A stretch of DNA of 64,000 bases from Mycobacterium sp. IS-836. GTDB lineage: Bacteria > Actinomycetota > Actinomycetes > Mycobacteriales > Mycobacteriaceae. Within the stretch, counting starts at the first letter, position 1; every line of letters begins with the position of its first letter. Under the pieces are notes generated by a model that was not told the origin of the DNA, did no database searches, and saw nothing but the letters and a program-made list of their open reading frames with translations. Location: positions 1 through 64,000 of the forward strand of contig NZ_MBEU01000085.1 in assembly GCF_001954275.1 (NCBI RefSeq). The letters run 5' to 3'. The position numbers and the translations under genes are program-made. Positions 30,356 through 39,606 of the stretch are shown here, piece after piece.

Positions 30356-30871
30356 TCAGGCGGGCTGTGGCCCCAGCCCGGCCGAGATCGGCACCAGCAC
30401 GCTGGCCTGCCCGGCCTTCTCGAAGTTGAAGGTGAAGTTGTAGGTAAGGCCGTTGGTGATGGGCTTGGCGAGGGCGACGGTCGCCTTGGCGGCATTGCTC
30501 GAACCGAGGGGTCCCGGCGCCACCTTCGCGCCTTCGGGCGTACCGACGAAAAGCATCCCGCCGGCGGGCAGTCGCGCGTCGCCAGTGACGGTCACCGTTC
30601 CGATGTCGCTTGTCACGCCCAGCAGCCGGTCCGCGACGTCCGGCGACTGATTGACGGCGACCAGCACCAGGTCCACTGTTCGGCCCGGCTGAATGTAGTC
30701 GCCGGTCTGCACGGCCTGCATCCGGATGTCACGCAGCGCCACGTTGTTGATCGTGACCTTGTTGCCGTTGACGGCGGGCTCCTGGGTGGCCATCTGCGAG
30801 ATCTGCCCGGCGCCGCAACCCGTGAGCGCGACGGCGATCAAGGCGACCAGGCCGATCTTGAAGCGGTTCAC
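30356..30871 (-). CDS. lpqE: lipoprotein LpqE
   Basis: The protein has 171 residues. The signal peptide ends in the lipobox LTGC (Cys19). The mature part is a beta-rich domain of unknown function; M. tuberculosis LpqE is related by order and sequence. It starts with ATG at 30871 and is divergent from carD across a 292-bp gap. Confidence 0.9.
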   Translation of the reverse strand: MNRFKIGLVALIAVALTGCGAGQISQMATQEPAVNGNKVTINNVALRDIRMQAVQTGDYIQPGRTVDLVLVAVNQSPDVADRLLGVTSDIGTVTVTGDARLPAGGMLFVGTPEGAKVAPGPLGSSNAAKATVALAKPITNGLTYNFTFNFEKAGQASVLVPISAGLGPQPA

Positions 30872-31652
<781 letters not shown>

Positions 31653-31668
31653 AAGCCCAGAGGCTCTG

Positions 31669-32346
31669 GTGGTCGGGGCAGCGGGCGGCATAGTCGCAAT
31701 CGTCCCGGCCGCGGGCTCGGGTGAGCGACTGGCGGCCGGGATTCCGAAAGCATTCTGCGAGCTCGGTGGCCGCACCTTGCTCGAATGGGCCGTCTCGGGG
31801 CTGTTGAAGTCGGGGGTCGTTAACCATGTTGTGGCGGCGGTGCCTTCCGATCGCATCGACCAGGCCAAGCAAGTCCTGGGTGCCCAAGCCGTCGTCGTGG
31901 CCGGCGGCGCCGGTCGCACCGATTCGGTCAACCTGGCTTTGTCCGCCCTGCCCGGCCAACCGGAATTCGTGCTCGTTCACGACGCCGCCCGGGCGCTGAC
32001 GCCGCCGGATTTGATCGTGCGGGTGGCCGAGGCGTTGCGGTCGGGCCACGCGGCCGTCGTGCCCGCGCTGCCGCTGTCCGACACCATCAAGGCCGTGGAC
32101 GCCAACGGGGTGGTGCTGGGCACGCCGGAGCGGGCCGGACTGCGCGCCGTGCAGACCCCGCAGGGCTTCGCCACCGACCTGCTGCTGCGCGCCTACGGGC
32201 GCGCGGGTACCGCCGAATTCACCGATGACGCGTCGCTCGTCGAGCAACTCGGTGGCCAGGTACACGTGGTCGACGGCGACCCGCTGGCATTCAAGATCAC
32301 CACCCAGCTGGATCTGTTGCTGGCCGAAGCGATCGTGCACCGGTGA
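31669..32346 (+). CDS. ispD: 2-C-methyl-D-erythritol 4-phosphate cytidylyltransferase
   Basis: The protein has 225 residues and catalyses the third step of the MEP isoprenoid pathway. The nucleotidyltransferase motif is IVPAAGSGERL near the N-terminus, with VHDAARAL and TPQGF further on. GTG at 31669 is chosen because residues from there align with the M. tuberculosis start. The stop overlaps ispF by 4 bp. Confidence 0.95.
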   Translation: MVGAAGGIVAIVPAAGSGERLAAGIPKAFCELGGRTLLEWAVSGLLKSGVVNHVVAAVPSDRIDQAKQVLGAQAVVVAGGAGRTDSVNLALSALPGQPEFVLVHDAARALTPPDLIVRVAEALRSGHAAVVPALPLSDTIKAVDANGVVLGTPERAGLRAVQTPQGFATDLLLRAYGRAGTAEFTDDASLVEQLGGQVHVVDGDPLAFKITTQLDLLLAEAIVHR

Positions 32347-32831
32347 GCGAACTGCCGAGGGTCGGGCTGGGTACCGACGTGCACCCGATCGAACCGGGCC
32401 GGCCCTGTTGGCTGGTCGGTCTGCTGTTTCCCGGCGCCGACGGTTGCGCCGGCCATTCCGACGGCGACGTCGGAGCTCACGCGCTGTGCGACGCCGTGTT
32501 GTCGGCCGCGGGGCTGGGCGATATCGGCGGCGTCTTCGGCATCGACGATCCGCGCTGGAAAGGCGTCAGCGGCGCCGACATGTTGCGCCACGTCGTCGAT
32601 TTGATCGCGCAACACGGCTACCGGGTGGGAAACGCCGCGGTGCAGGTGATCGGCAACCGGCCCAAGATCGGCCCGCGCCGCGCCGAGGCGCAGGAGGTGC
32701 TGTCGGGTCTGCTGCGGGCGCCGGTATCCGTGTCGGCCACGACCACCGACGGCCTGGGCCTGACCGGGCGGGGCGAGGGCCTGGCTGCCATCGCGACGGC
32801 GCTGTTGGTCCCGATCGGGGATGCCCGCTAG
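32343..32831 (+). CDS. ispF: 2-C-methyl-D-erythritol 2,4-cyclodiphosphate synthase
   Basis: The protein has 162 residues and catalyses the fifth step of the MEP pathway. Metal ligands lie in GTDVHPIE (Asp, His) and SDGDVGAHALCDA (His). LGDIGGVFG and the C-terminal TTTDGLGLTGRGEG are family signatures. GTG at 32343 overlaps ispD as GTGA. Confidence 0.96.
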   Translation: MSELPRVGLGTDVHPIEPGRPCWLVGLLFPGADGCAGHSDGDVGAHALCDAVLSAAGLGDIGGVFGIDDPRWKGVSGADMLRHVVDLIAQHGYRVGNAAVQVIGNRPKIGPRRAEAQEVLSGLLRAPVSVSATTTDGLGLTGRGEGLAAIATALLVPIGDAR

Positions 32832-32911
32832 CCCATCGACCCGAGATCGGTGACGAAACGCGTGGTCCGGGGCAATAATCAACGTGGGCGGGGCTCGATA
32901 TAGGAGTGCAA

Positions 32912-33172
32912 ATGAAGAAGCCGACAGCCGCGCTATTGACAGCCATGGCGCTGGGGGCAGCGCCGTTGGCCCTAGCTCCGGTGGCGCACGCCGATGTGTG
33001 CGCCGGCGCCGACGGACGCCACGTCGCCGTGGGTGGATGCAGCCACGTCGCCGGTGATGTCGCGGCCGGCGCGGCCATAGCGGCGGCCACCGAGCCGTAC
33101 TGGCCGGGCGAGGTGCCGTGTTACTCGGTGGAGGGCGTGCCGTATTACACGCCCGATGGCGACCCCTGCTAG
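32912..33172 (+). CDS. small exported Cys-containing protein, unknown function
   Basis: The protein has 86 residues. An N-terminal KK, a hydrophobic stretch and an AHA-like cleavage site (VAHADV) form a clear Sec signal peptide of about 28 residues. The mature peptide of about 58 residues has four Cys, and the C-terminal part repeats PYY/CYS/PDG-type segments rich in Tyr and Pro. ATG at 32912 follows AGGAG; GTG at 32906 is an alternative. It sits alone between ispF and cysS; from memory M. tuberculosis has no gene here. I do not recognise the family. Confidence 0.7.
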   Translation: MKKPTAALLTAMALGAAPLALAPVAHADVCAGADGRHVAVGGCSHVAGDVAAGAAIAAATEPYWPGEVPCYSVEGVPYYTPDGDPC

Positions 33173-33257
33173 CGACAAGCAGTCCGCCGCTCGATCTCGA
33201 AGGGTCGGGCGTCGCCGCGGCCCAGCCCTGAGGACCGGGGAAATCGGAACCAGCAGG

Positions 33258-33275
33258 TAAGCTGGCACGTCGTGA
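33258..33275 (+). promoter_or_regulatory. cysS leaderless-type promoter/start, identical to that of lysS
   Basis: TAAGCTGGCACGTCGTGA contains a TAAGCT -10-like box and the cysS GTG start at 33272, 14 nt after the first T. No ribosome-binding site precedes the GTG. The same 18 nt occur at 15945-15962. Confidence 0.6.
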
Positions 33276-34681
33276 CCGATCGCGCCCGCATGCGGCTACA
33301 CGACACCGCGGCCGGTGCCGTGCGTGATTTCATTCCGCTGCGCGAGGGCCATGTCTCCATCTACCTGTGTGGCGCCACGGTGCAGGGCCTGCCGCATATC
33401 GGCCACGTCCGCAGCGGGGTGGCCTTCGACATCTTGCGCCGCTGGCTGATCGCCCGCGGCTACGACGTCGCATTCATCCGCAACGTGACCGATATCGACG
33501 ACAAGATCCTGAACAAGGCGGCCGCGGCATGCCGGCCTTGGTGGGAGTGGGCGGCCACGTACGAGCGCGCTTTCAGCGCGGCCTACGACGCCCTGGATGT
33601 CTTGCCGCCGTCCGCGGAGCCGCGGGCGACCGGGCACATCACGCAGATGGTCGAGTTAATCCAGCGGCTGATCGAAAAGGGCCACGCGTACACCGGCGAC
33701 GGCGACGTCTATTTCGACGTGCTCAGCTATCCGGAGTACGGCCAGCTGTCCGGGCACAAGATCGACGACGTCCACCAGGGCGAGGGCGTGGCCAGCGGCA
33801 AGCGAGACCAGCGTGACTTCACGCTGTGGAAGGGCGCCAAGCCCGGCGAGCCGTCATGGCCCACCCCGTGGGGGCGCGGACGGCCCGGCTGGCACACCGA
33901 ATGCGTGGCGATGGCGCGCGAGTACCTGGGCCCGGAATTCGACATCCATTGCGGCGGAATGGATTTAGTGTTTCCCCACCATGAGAACGAAATCGCGCAG
34001 AGCCGCGCCGCCGGTGATGGGTTCGCCCGCTACTGGCTGCACAACGGCTGGGTGACGATGGGCGGGGAAAAGATGAGCAAGTCGCTGGGCAATGTGCTGG
34101 CCATCCCGGCGATGTTGCAGCGGGTGCGGCCCGCCGAACTGCGCTACTACCTGGGCAGCGCGCATTACCGGTCGATGCTGGAATTCTCCGAGACCGCCCT
34201 GCAGGACGCCGTGAAAGCCTATGTCGGCGTTGAGGATTTCCTGCACCGGGTGCGCAGCCGGGCCGGCGCGGTCGTGCCCGGCGAGTGGACACCGCGCTTC
34301 GCCGAAGCGCTCGACGACGATCTCGCCGTCCCGGTCGCGCTGGCCGAGGTGCATCATGCCCGCGCGGAGGGCAACCGGGCCCTCGACGCCGGCGATCACG
34401 AAGGCGCGTTGAAGTACGCCGGGTCTATCCGCGCCATGATGGGCATCCTGGGCTGCGACCCTCTCGACGAACGCTGGGAGTCTCGCGACGAAACGTCCGC
34501 CGCACTCGCCGCCGTCGGCGTGCTGGTGGAGGCCGAGCTGGAGAGCCGGCAGAAGGCCCGCGAAGAGCGCAACTGGGCTCTCGCCGACCAGATCCGGGAT
34601 CGACTCAAGCAGGCCGGCATCGAGGTCACCGATACCGCCGACGGGCCGCAGTGGGAGCTGCTGGCCGGTCAAGACAAGTAG
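33272..34681 (+). CDS. cysS: cysteinyl-tRNA synthetase
   Basis: The protein has 469 residues and is a class I synthetase. Zinc and substrate ligand Cys33 is in YLCGATVQG, HIGH is at 42-45, and the KMSKS loop is KMSKSLGN. The C-terminal DALR-like and anticodon-binding region is present, so this is the tRNA enzyme and not the mycothiol ligase MshC. GTG at 33272 lies right after the shared promoter motif. Confidence 0.96.
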   Translation: MTDRARMRLHDTAAGAVRDFIPLREGHVSIYLCGATVQGLPHIGHVRSGVAFDILRRWLIARGYDVAFIRNVTDIDDKILNKAAAACRPWWEWAATYERAFSAAYDALDVLPPSAEPRATGHITQMVELIQRLIEKGHAYTGDGDVYFDVLSYPEYGQLSGHKIDDVHQGEGVASGKRDQRDFTLWKGAKPGEPSWPTPWGRGRPGWHTECVAMAREYLGPEFDIHCGGMDLVFPHHENEIAQSRAAGDGFARYWLHNGWVTMGGEKMSKSLGNVLAIPAMLQRVRPAELRYYLGSAHYRSMLEFSETALQDAVKAYVGVEDFLHRVRSRAGAVVPGEWTPRFAEALDDDLAVPVALAEVHHARAEGNRALDAGDHEGALKYAGSIRAMMGILGCDPLDERWESRDETSAALAAVGVLVEAELESRQKAREERNWALADQIRDRLKQAGIEVTDTADGPQWELLAGQDK

Positions 34682-34690
34682 GCCGCCTAG

Positions 34691-35617
34691 ATGGCCGGTA
34701 ACTCGCGGCGCCGCGGAGCGATACGCAAACCCGGCACCAAGAAGGGCCCCACCGTGGGCTCGGGCGGACAGCGCCGCCGTGGGCTGGAGGGGCGCGGTCC
34801 CACCCCGCCCGCGCATCTGCGTCCCAACCATCCCGCCGCCAAACGCGCCCAGCAGCCGCGGCGGGCGGCCAAACGCACCGACGAAACCGAAACCGTGTTG
34901 GGCCGCAACCCAGTGCTGGAATGCCTGCGTGCCGGCGTGCCGGCGACCGCTCTCTTTGTAGCGCTCGGCACCGAAGCCGACGAGCGTCTAACCGAATCCG
35001 TCTCTCGTGCAGCGGATTTAGGGATCGCGATCCTCGAGGTACCGCGCACCGACCTGGACCGGATGACCAGCAACCACCTGCACCAGGGCATCGCGTTGCA
35101 AGTGCCGCCGTACAACTACGCCCACCCCGACGACCTGCTCGCGGCCGCCGCCAAATCGCCGCCGGCGCTGCTGGTCGCGCTGGACAACATCTCCGATCCC
35201 CGCAATCTCGGTGCGATCGTCCGTTCGGTCGCCGCGTTCGGTGGTCACGGCGTGCTGATCCCGCAGCGACGTTCGGCCTCGGTGACGGCGGTGGCGTGGC
35301 GCACCAGCGCAGGGGCGGCGGCGCGCGTTCCGGTGGCGCGGGCCACCAATCTCACCCGGGCGCTTCAGAATTGGGCCGATGCCGGCCTGCGGGTGATCGG
35401 ATTGGACGCCGACGGTGACACCGCGCTCGACGACCTGGACGGCACCGACCCGACGGTGGTGGTCGTCGGCTCCGAGGGCAAGGGACTCTCGCGGCTGGTT
35501 CGGCAGAACTGCGACGAGGTGGTGTCCATCCCGATGGCCGGTCAGACAGAATCGCTGAACGCGTCGGTGGCCGCCGGTGTGGTGCTCGCCGAAATCGCCC
35601 GTCAGCGAAGGCGTTAG
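34691..35617 (+). CDS. rlmB: 23S rRNA (guanosine 2'-O-)methyltransferase, TrmH/RlmB family
   Basis: The protein has 308 residues. A basic, disordered N-terminus of about 65 residues precedes a substrate-binding domain with ETVLGRNPVLE. The SPOUT methyltransferase domain has motif 1 NISDPRNLGAIVRS, motif 2 VVVGSEGKGLSRL and motif 3 SLNASVAAGVVLAE. It uses S-adenosylmethionine. The exact RNA target (RlmB site or thiostrepton-resistance site) is not settled by sequence. The gene starts 9 bp after cysS and is probably in its operon. Confidence 0.9.
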   Translation: MAGNSRRRGAIRKPGTKKGPTVGSGGQRRRGLEGRGPTPPAHLRPNHPAAKRAQQPRRAAKRTDETETVLGRNPVLECLRAGVPATALFVALGTEADERLTESVSRAADLGIAILEVPRTDLDRMTSNHLHQGIALQVPPYNYAHPDDLLAAAAKSPPALLVALDNISDPRNLGAIVRSVAAFGGHGVLIPQRRSASVTAVAWRTSAGAAARVPVARATNLTRALQNWADAGLRVIGLDADGDTALDDLDGTDPTVVVVGSEGKGLSRLVRQNCDEVVSIPMAGQTESLNASVAAGVVLAEIARQRRR

Positions 35618-36577
35618 TTGACCGGCCGTCTTGTCGCCGCCCTGCTGGCGCTGGCGGTGCTGCTTGCGTCGCCGGCGTCTGCGCAATCGCCCGGCTTTGA
35701 TCTGCAGGCCCATCGCGGCGGGCGCGGCGAGACTACCGAGGAATCGCTGCGCGCATTCGCCAAATCGCTCGGATTGGGGGTCAGCACACTCGAACTCGAC
35801 GTCGGCATCACCGGGGACGGGCAGCCCCTGGTATGGCACGACCCGACGATTCAGCCCGAGAAGTGCTCCGACACCGCGCCCGTCGTCGCCGGCGACCCGC
35901 AGTACCCCTACGTCGGCAAGCTCGTGCACGAGCTGACCCTGGCGCAGATTCGCACCCTGGACTGCGGCCGCCGGCTCGAGGAGTTCCCGCGGGCGGAAGT
36001 GGTGCGGGGCAACAAGGTCGCGACCCTGCCGGAAGTGTTTGCGCTCGCCGATTCGTATCGCGCCGACGTCCGCTACGACATCGAAACCAAGGTGGAAGCC
36101 GATGACCCGAGCAGATCGGCCGGCCCGCAGGAGTTCGTCGACGTGATCCTGGCCGCGGTGAGAGCGGCGGGCAAGGTCGACCGTGTGGAGATCGAGAGCT
36201 TCGACTGGCGCACGCTGCCCATGGTGCACCGGGCCGAGCCGTCGATTCCCTTGGTGGCCTTGTACAACGAGGAAACCTGGGCGCCCGGCTCTCCGTGGGT
36301 CGCGGGCGAAAATGTGGCCACGATCGGGGACCCGATGATCGGGGCGTTACTGGTTGGCGCCAACATCCTCTCGCCGGACTACCAACAGGTCACCGGCAAA
36401 CCCTACGTCGATCGCGCGCACGCGCTGGGGCTCAAGGTGATTCCCTGGACCGTCAACGACGCCGACACTATGCGTGCGGAGATCGCTGACGGCGTCGACG
36501 GCATCATCACCGACTACCCAGCGCTGTTGCGAGGTGTGCTGGCCGAGCTCGGAATGCCGCTGCCGCCAAAGGTCTAG
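35618..36577 (+). CDS. secreted glycerophosphodiester phosphodiesterase
   Basis: The protein has 319 residues. The N-terminal signal peptide ends near ASAQS. The catalytic GDPD motifs are AHRGG, ELDVGITGDGQPLVWHDP and the C-terminal VNDADTM and GVDGIITDYP. It should hydrolyse glycerophosphodiesters outside the membrane, for phosphate or glycerol salvage or lipid remodelling. TTG at 35618 follows the rlmB stop with no gap, so translation is probably coupled. From memory, M. tuberculosis lacks it at this place. Confidence 0.88.
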   Translation: MTGRLVAALLALAVLLASPASAQSPGFDLQAHRGGRGETTEESLRAFAKSLGLGVSTLELDVGITGDGQPLVWHDPTIQPEKCSDTAPVVAGDPQYPYVGKLVHELTLAQIRTLDCGRRLEEFPRAEVVRGNKVATLPEVFALADSYRADVRYDIETKVEADDPSRSAGPQEFVDVILAAVRAAGKVDRVEIESFDWRTLPMVHRAEPSIPLVALYNEETWAPGSPWVAGENVATIGDPMIGALLVGANILSPDYQQVTGKPYVDRAHALGLKVIPWTVNDADTMRAEIADGVDGIITDYPALLRGVLAELGMPLPPKV

Positions 36578-36596
36578 GCCTCGGCCTCGACCTCGA

Positions 36597-37994
36597 CTAG
36601 CCAGCCACGCTGTCGGCCAGAACACCGATGTCGTCGAGATCCTGTCGGCGGCTGCGCTGGTTGGCGCGGGCTGCGCGCCAAATCATGCCCGGACGCAGCA
36701 GCCGGGTCGCGGGATCGACGAGTGCTGTCACCCTGAAGAACTGATTGAATGCGGTGGTGTCGTATTCGGCCGCGGCGAGCACGCGATCGACGTATACGTT
36801 GAGCAGCCGGGTGACCAGCGGGGGTGTGCCGTCGATTTCGGGCAGGGACAGGTCGGGATTGGCCGAGAGCTCCCACGCTTGGCGGATCGGCACCTTCGCG
36901 GCTCGGAAAAACCTCCGCGCCAAATCCCTTGTGCCGCTGGACAAGCATTCGCGCAGCGCCAGCGCCTCCAATGCGGCCACCGTCATGCCCTGGCCGTAGA
37001 TCGGGTTGAAGCTGCAGATCGCATCGCCGATAACCAGCAAGCCCTCGGGAAATCGCCGCATCTTGTCGTAGCGGCGCCACTGACTGGATGGCTGACGGTG
37101 CCGCGTGGGCTCTCCCACAGGTTCGGCGGCTCGCACTGCGGCGAGCATGTGGGCCGGTGCGTAGTCCTCGACGAACTCGCACATCGCCGCGATGTCGGCG
37201 GGCGGCTCGTGTCCTGCCATTCCGAACACGGTGAACATCCAGGTGTCGTTCTCGCAGTGCAGAATTCCCAGCCCGTGCGGGCGACCCGGCACGACACCGA
37301 CGAGGAAACCGCGTTCGTGCAGCGCGTCCGGCGCCATGCGCAGCAGCTGGCTCACATAGGTCAGCTGCACCGAGACATGATCCTCGCGCGGGCGGTCGTA
37401 TCCCATCCGGTTCAGCCACAGCGGGGTGCGGGCTGCGCGCCCGGTGGCATCGACCACCAGATCGGCCCTCAGCGGGGCGACTTCGCGGGTGCGACGATTG
37501 ACCATCTGCGCTCCCGTGACGCGGTGGTGGTCGGGAGTTGATGTCAGCTGCACGATGTCGTGCTCGTCGAGCAGGGTGACGTTGGGGACGCTGCGTAGCC
37601 GTGCGCGGACGTGTTCCTCGATGAACGGGCGGGTCGCGAGATAAGCGGTAACCGAGGTGGCGCTGCCGGTGCGCGCCATCAGGTGCCCGCCCAATTCGTA
37701 GTGCAGCCGCGACAGGTCCCGGCCGTCGATGTAGTGCGCACCGTCGAGGACCAGCTGATCGAGGATGCCGGGGAACAGTTCCTCGAGCACCTGGGCGCCG
37801 CGGGGCAGCAGGCCATGGAGGTGCCGGCCCTGCGGCACGCCTCGACGAGCCTCCGGGTTGGCGGGAAGGGCGCCGGGCAGCGGGTCGCGCTCGACCACCG
37901 TGACTGCTTCGTAGAACTCGCTCAGCGACCGCGCGGCCAGCAGTCCGGCCATGCTCGCTCCCAACACCACCGCTTTGTTGCCGATCTTGGCCAT
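36597..37994 (-). CDS. FAD-dependent oxidoreductase (monooxygenase-like)
   Basis: The protein has 465 residues. The N-terminal dinucleotide-binding motif is VVLGASMAGLLAARSL (an altered GxGxxG with Ser in place of Gly). The second FAD motif is GDAICSFNPIYGQGM. This is the PHBH-like or epoxidase-like architecture; small-molecule substrate unknown. It is convergent with the GDPD gene (19-bp gap). ATG at 37994 is the start. Upstream lies a 235-bp gap with a 12-bp perfect palindrome. Confidence 0.85.
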   Translation of the reverse strand: MAKIGNKAVVLGASMAGLLAARSLSEFYEAVTVVERDPLPGALPANPEARRGVPQGRHLHGLLPRGAQVLEELFPGILDQLVLDGAHYIDGRDLSRLHYELGGHLMARTGSATSVTAYLATRPFIEEHVRARLRSVPNVTLLDEHDIVQLTSTPDHHRVTGAQMVNRRTREVAPLRADLVVDATGRAARTPLWLNRMGYDRPREDHVSVQLTYVSQLLRMAPDALHERGFLVGVVPGRPHGLGILHCENDTWMFTVFGMAGHEPPADIAAMCEFVEDYAPAHMLAAVRAAEPVGEPTRHRQPSSQWRRYDKMRRFPEGLLVIGDAICSFNPIYGQGMTVAALEALALRECLSSGTRDLARRFFRAAKVPIRQAWELSANPDLSLPEIDGTPPLVTRLLNVYVDRVLAAAEYDTTAFNQFFRVTALVDPATRLLRPGMIWRAARANQRSRRQDLDDIGVLADSVAG

Positions 37995-38229
37995 GTCTCT
38001 GCCTTTGCTCAGCGCTTATCTGACGAAAGCCATGCTCACGGCCCGCGGGTCGGGGCCGATAGCGTAGTCGACTACTCCACTAATGCGTGTCACGCGAAAC
38101 GCGGGAAAATCGCCGTGCGTGGGAATCACTGCGGGAACTCGTGCCTACCGGCAATCGTCTGCCCGCGCTGCGGCGTGCTCGCAGACGAGATTGGCGCCTG
38201 AAGCTTTTGGCCAGGACCTACCGCCGACC
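37995..38229. other. intergenic region between arsB2-like and FAD oxidoreductase genes
   Basis: Both flanking genes are on the minus strand. GTAGTCGACTAC at 38064-38075 is a perfect 12-bp palindrome and a possible operator for the oxidoreductase gene. A hairpin with 7-bp arms at 38156-38162 and 38181-38187, extended by CAAT/ATTG, may end the arsB2-like transcript. No convincing coding sequence was seen. Confidence 0.45.
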
Positions 38230-39471
38230 CTAGATGCCCAGCAGCCGCGCCGATCCCCACAGCGCCACCACCGCCACCGCCAGCGCCGGGGGCACCGTGC
38301 ACAACCCGAGGCGGGTGTATTCACCGACGCCGGCGTCGACGTCGTGCTGGCGTAAAACCCTCCGCCACAGCAGGTTCGACAGTGAGCCGACATAGGTCAG
38401 GTTGGGTCCGATGTTGACTCCGATCAGCACCGCCAGGATGACAACCGGGCCGCTGTGCGCGACCAGTGGCAGCAGCACCAGCGTCGCCGGCAGATTGTTG
38501 ACGACGTTGGCGAGCACGGCGGCCACGGCGGCGATCGCGAGCAACGCGGACAGTCCCGAACCCGACGGCAGCACCGCGGACATCGCCCGGCCCATCCCGT
38601 TACGCATCACCGCCTGCACGACGACGCCCAGCGCCAACACGAACACCAGGAACGACGGCTGCGCTGAGCGCGCGATCTCCACGACCGAGGTGTGCCCACG
38701 GCTCAGGCTGCGCACCGCCAGCACCGAGGCGCCGACCAGCGCGACCCACGCCGGCGCCACCCCCACGGATTGGCCGACGGCGAACCCGGCGAGCGTCAGC
38801 CCGACGACCACCAGCACGAACACCGGCGGCCGCGGCGCCGGCCCGGTGTGCTCCGGGTCGGGCTGGACGCGCAGGTCCCCGGCGAAGAACAAGCGGAACA
38901 CCCCGTAGAGGACGGCCACGGCGCCCACCCACGGCAACGCCATCGCCAGGGTGAACTTGGTGAACGAGAGGTTGGCGGTGTGAAAGGCCAGCAGGTTGGT
39001 CAGGTTCGACACCGGCAGCAGCAGCGAGGCGCCGTTGGCCAGGTGGGCGGTCGCATACGCGTAGGGCCGCACCGGCGTCCGCAGCCGCCGGACGGCGGCC
39101 AGCACCACCGGGGTCAGCAACACCACCGCGGCGTCCAGGCTCAGCACCGCGGTGATCAGGGACGCAATGCCGAACACCCGCAGCAGCAGGCCGGCCGACC
39201 CGACGCGCCCCTGGGCGATCGCCGCGCCCGCGGCCTCGAACAGGCCCTCGTCGTCGCACAGCTTGGCCAGCACCAGCACCGCACCCAGAAACGCGACCAC
39301 TCCCGACAGCCCGGCGACCTCGTCGGCCGCCTGACGAACCGAGATCGCACCGAGCGCGATCAGGATCGCGGCGGCCGGAACCGCCGCCACCGCCTCGGGC
39401 CAGCCCCGGGGCCGGGCAACCGCAAACCCGAGAACGACGGCGAGGAGCAGCAGGCCGAGGGTCAAGGCCAT
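38230..39471 (-). CDS. arsB2: ArsB/NhaD-type membrane transporter (ArsB2-like)
   Basis: The protein has 413 residues with about eleven TM segments and the ion-transporter superfamily pattern: two halves each with a hairpin motif, PVSNLTNLLAF in the first and GVNIGPNLTYVGSLSNLLW in the second. The family includes arsenite and citrate/Na+ exporters. No ars regulator or reductase is nearby, so arsenic transport is only a family-based guess. The position matches M. tuberculosis Rv3578. Confidence 0.87.
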   Translation of the reverse strand: MALTLGLLLLAVVLGFAVARPRGWPEAVAAVPAAAILIALGAISVRQAADEVAGLSGVVAFLGAVLVLAKLCDDEGLFEAAGAAIAQGRVGSAGLLLRVFGIASLITAVLSLDAAVVLLTPVVLAAVRRLRTPVRPYAYATAHLANGASLLLPVSNLTNLLAFHTANLSFTKFTLAMALPWVGAVAVLYGVFRLFFAGDLRVQPDPEHTGPAPRPPVFVLVVVGLTLAGFAVGQSVGVAPAWVALVGASVLAVRSLSRGHTSVVEIARSAQPSFLVFVLALGVVVQAVMRNGMGRAMSAVLPSGSGLSALLAIAAVAAVLANVVNNLPATLVLLPLVAHSGPVVILAVLIGVNIGPNLTYVGSLSNLLWRRVLRQHDVDAGVGEYTRLGLCTVPPALAVAVVALWGSARLLGI

Positions 39472-39606
39472 GCGGCACGGCTCCTAACGCTGAATGCGGT
39501 GACGCCGCATCGTACCTGCCAGCGGCCGAATCTCGCGCGCGCTGAACGGCGGCGGGATCGGTTACTCTACGTCGATCCTTTTGACTGCCCGGGGAGATCG
39601 GAATCG

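Noticed and set aside
38692..39606. Long open frame upstream of the MFS transporter suggesting a larger fusion
   Set aside because: It is antisense to the arsB2-like gene and rich in Arg, His and Gln. The transporter starts at ATG 39607 with a ribosome site.
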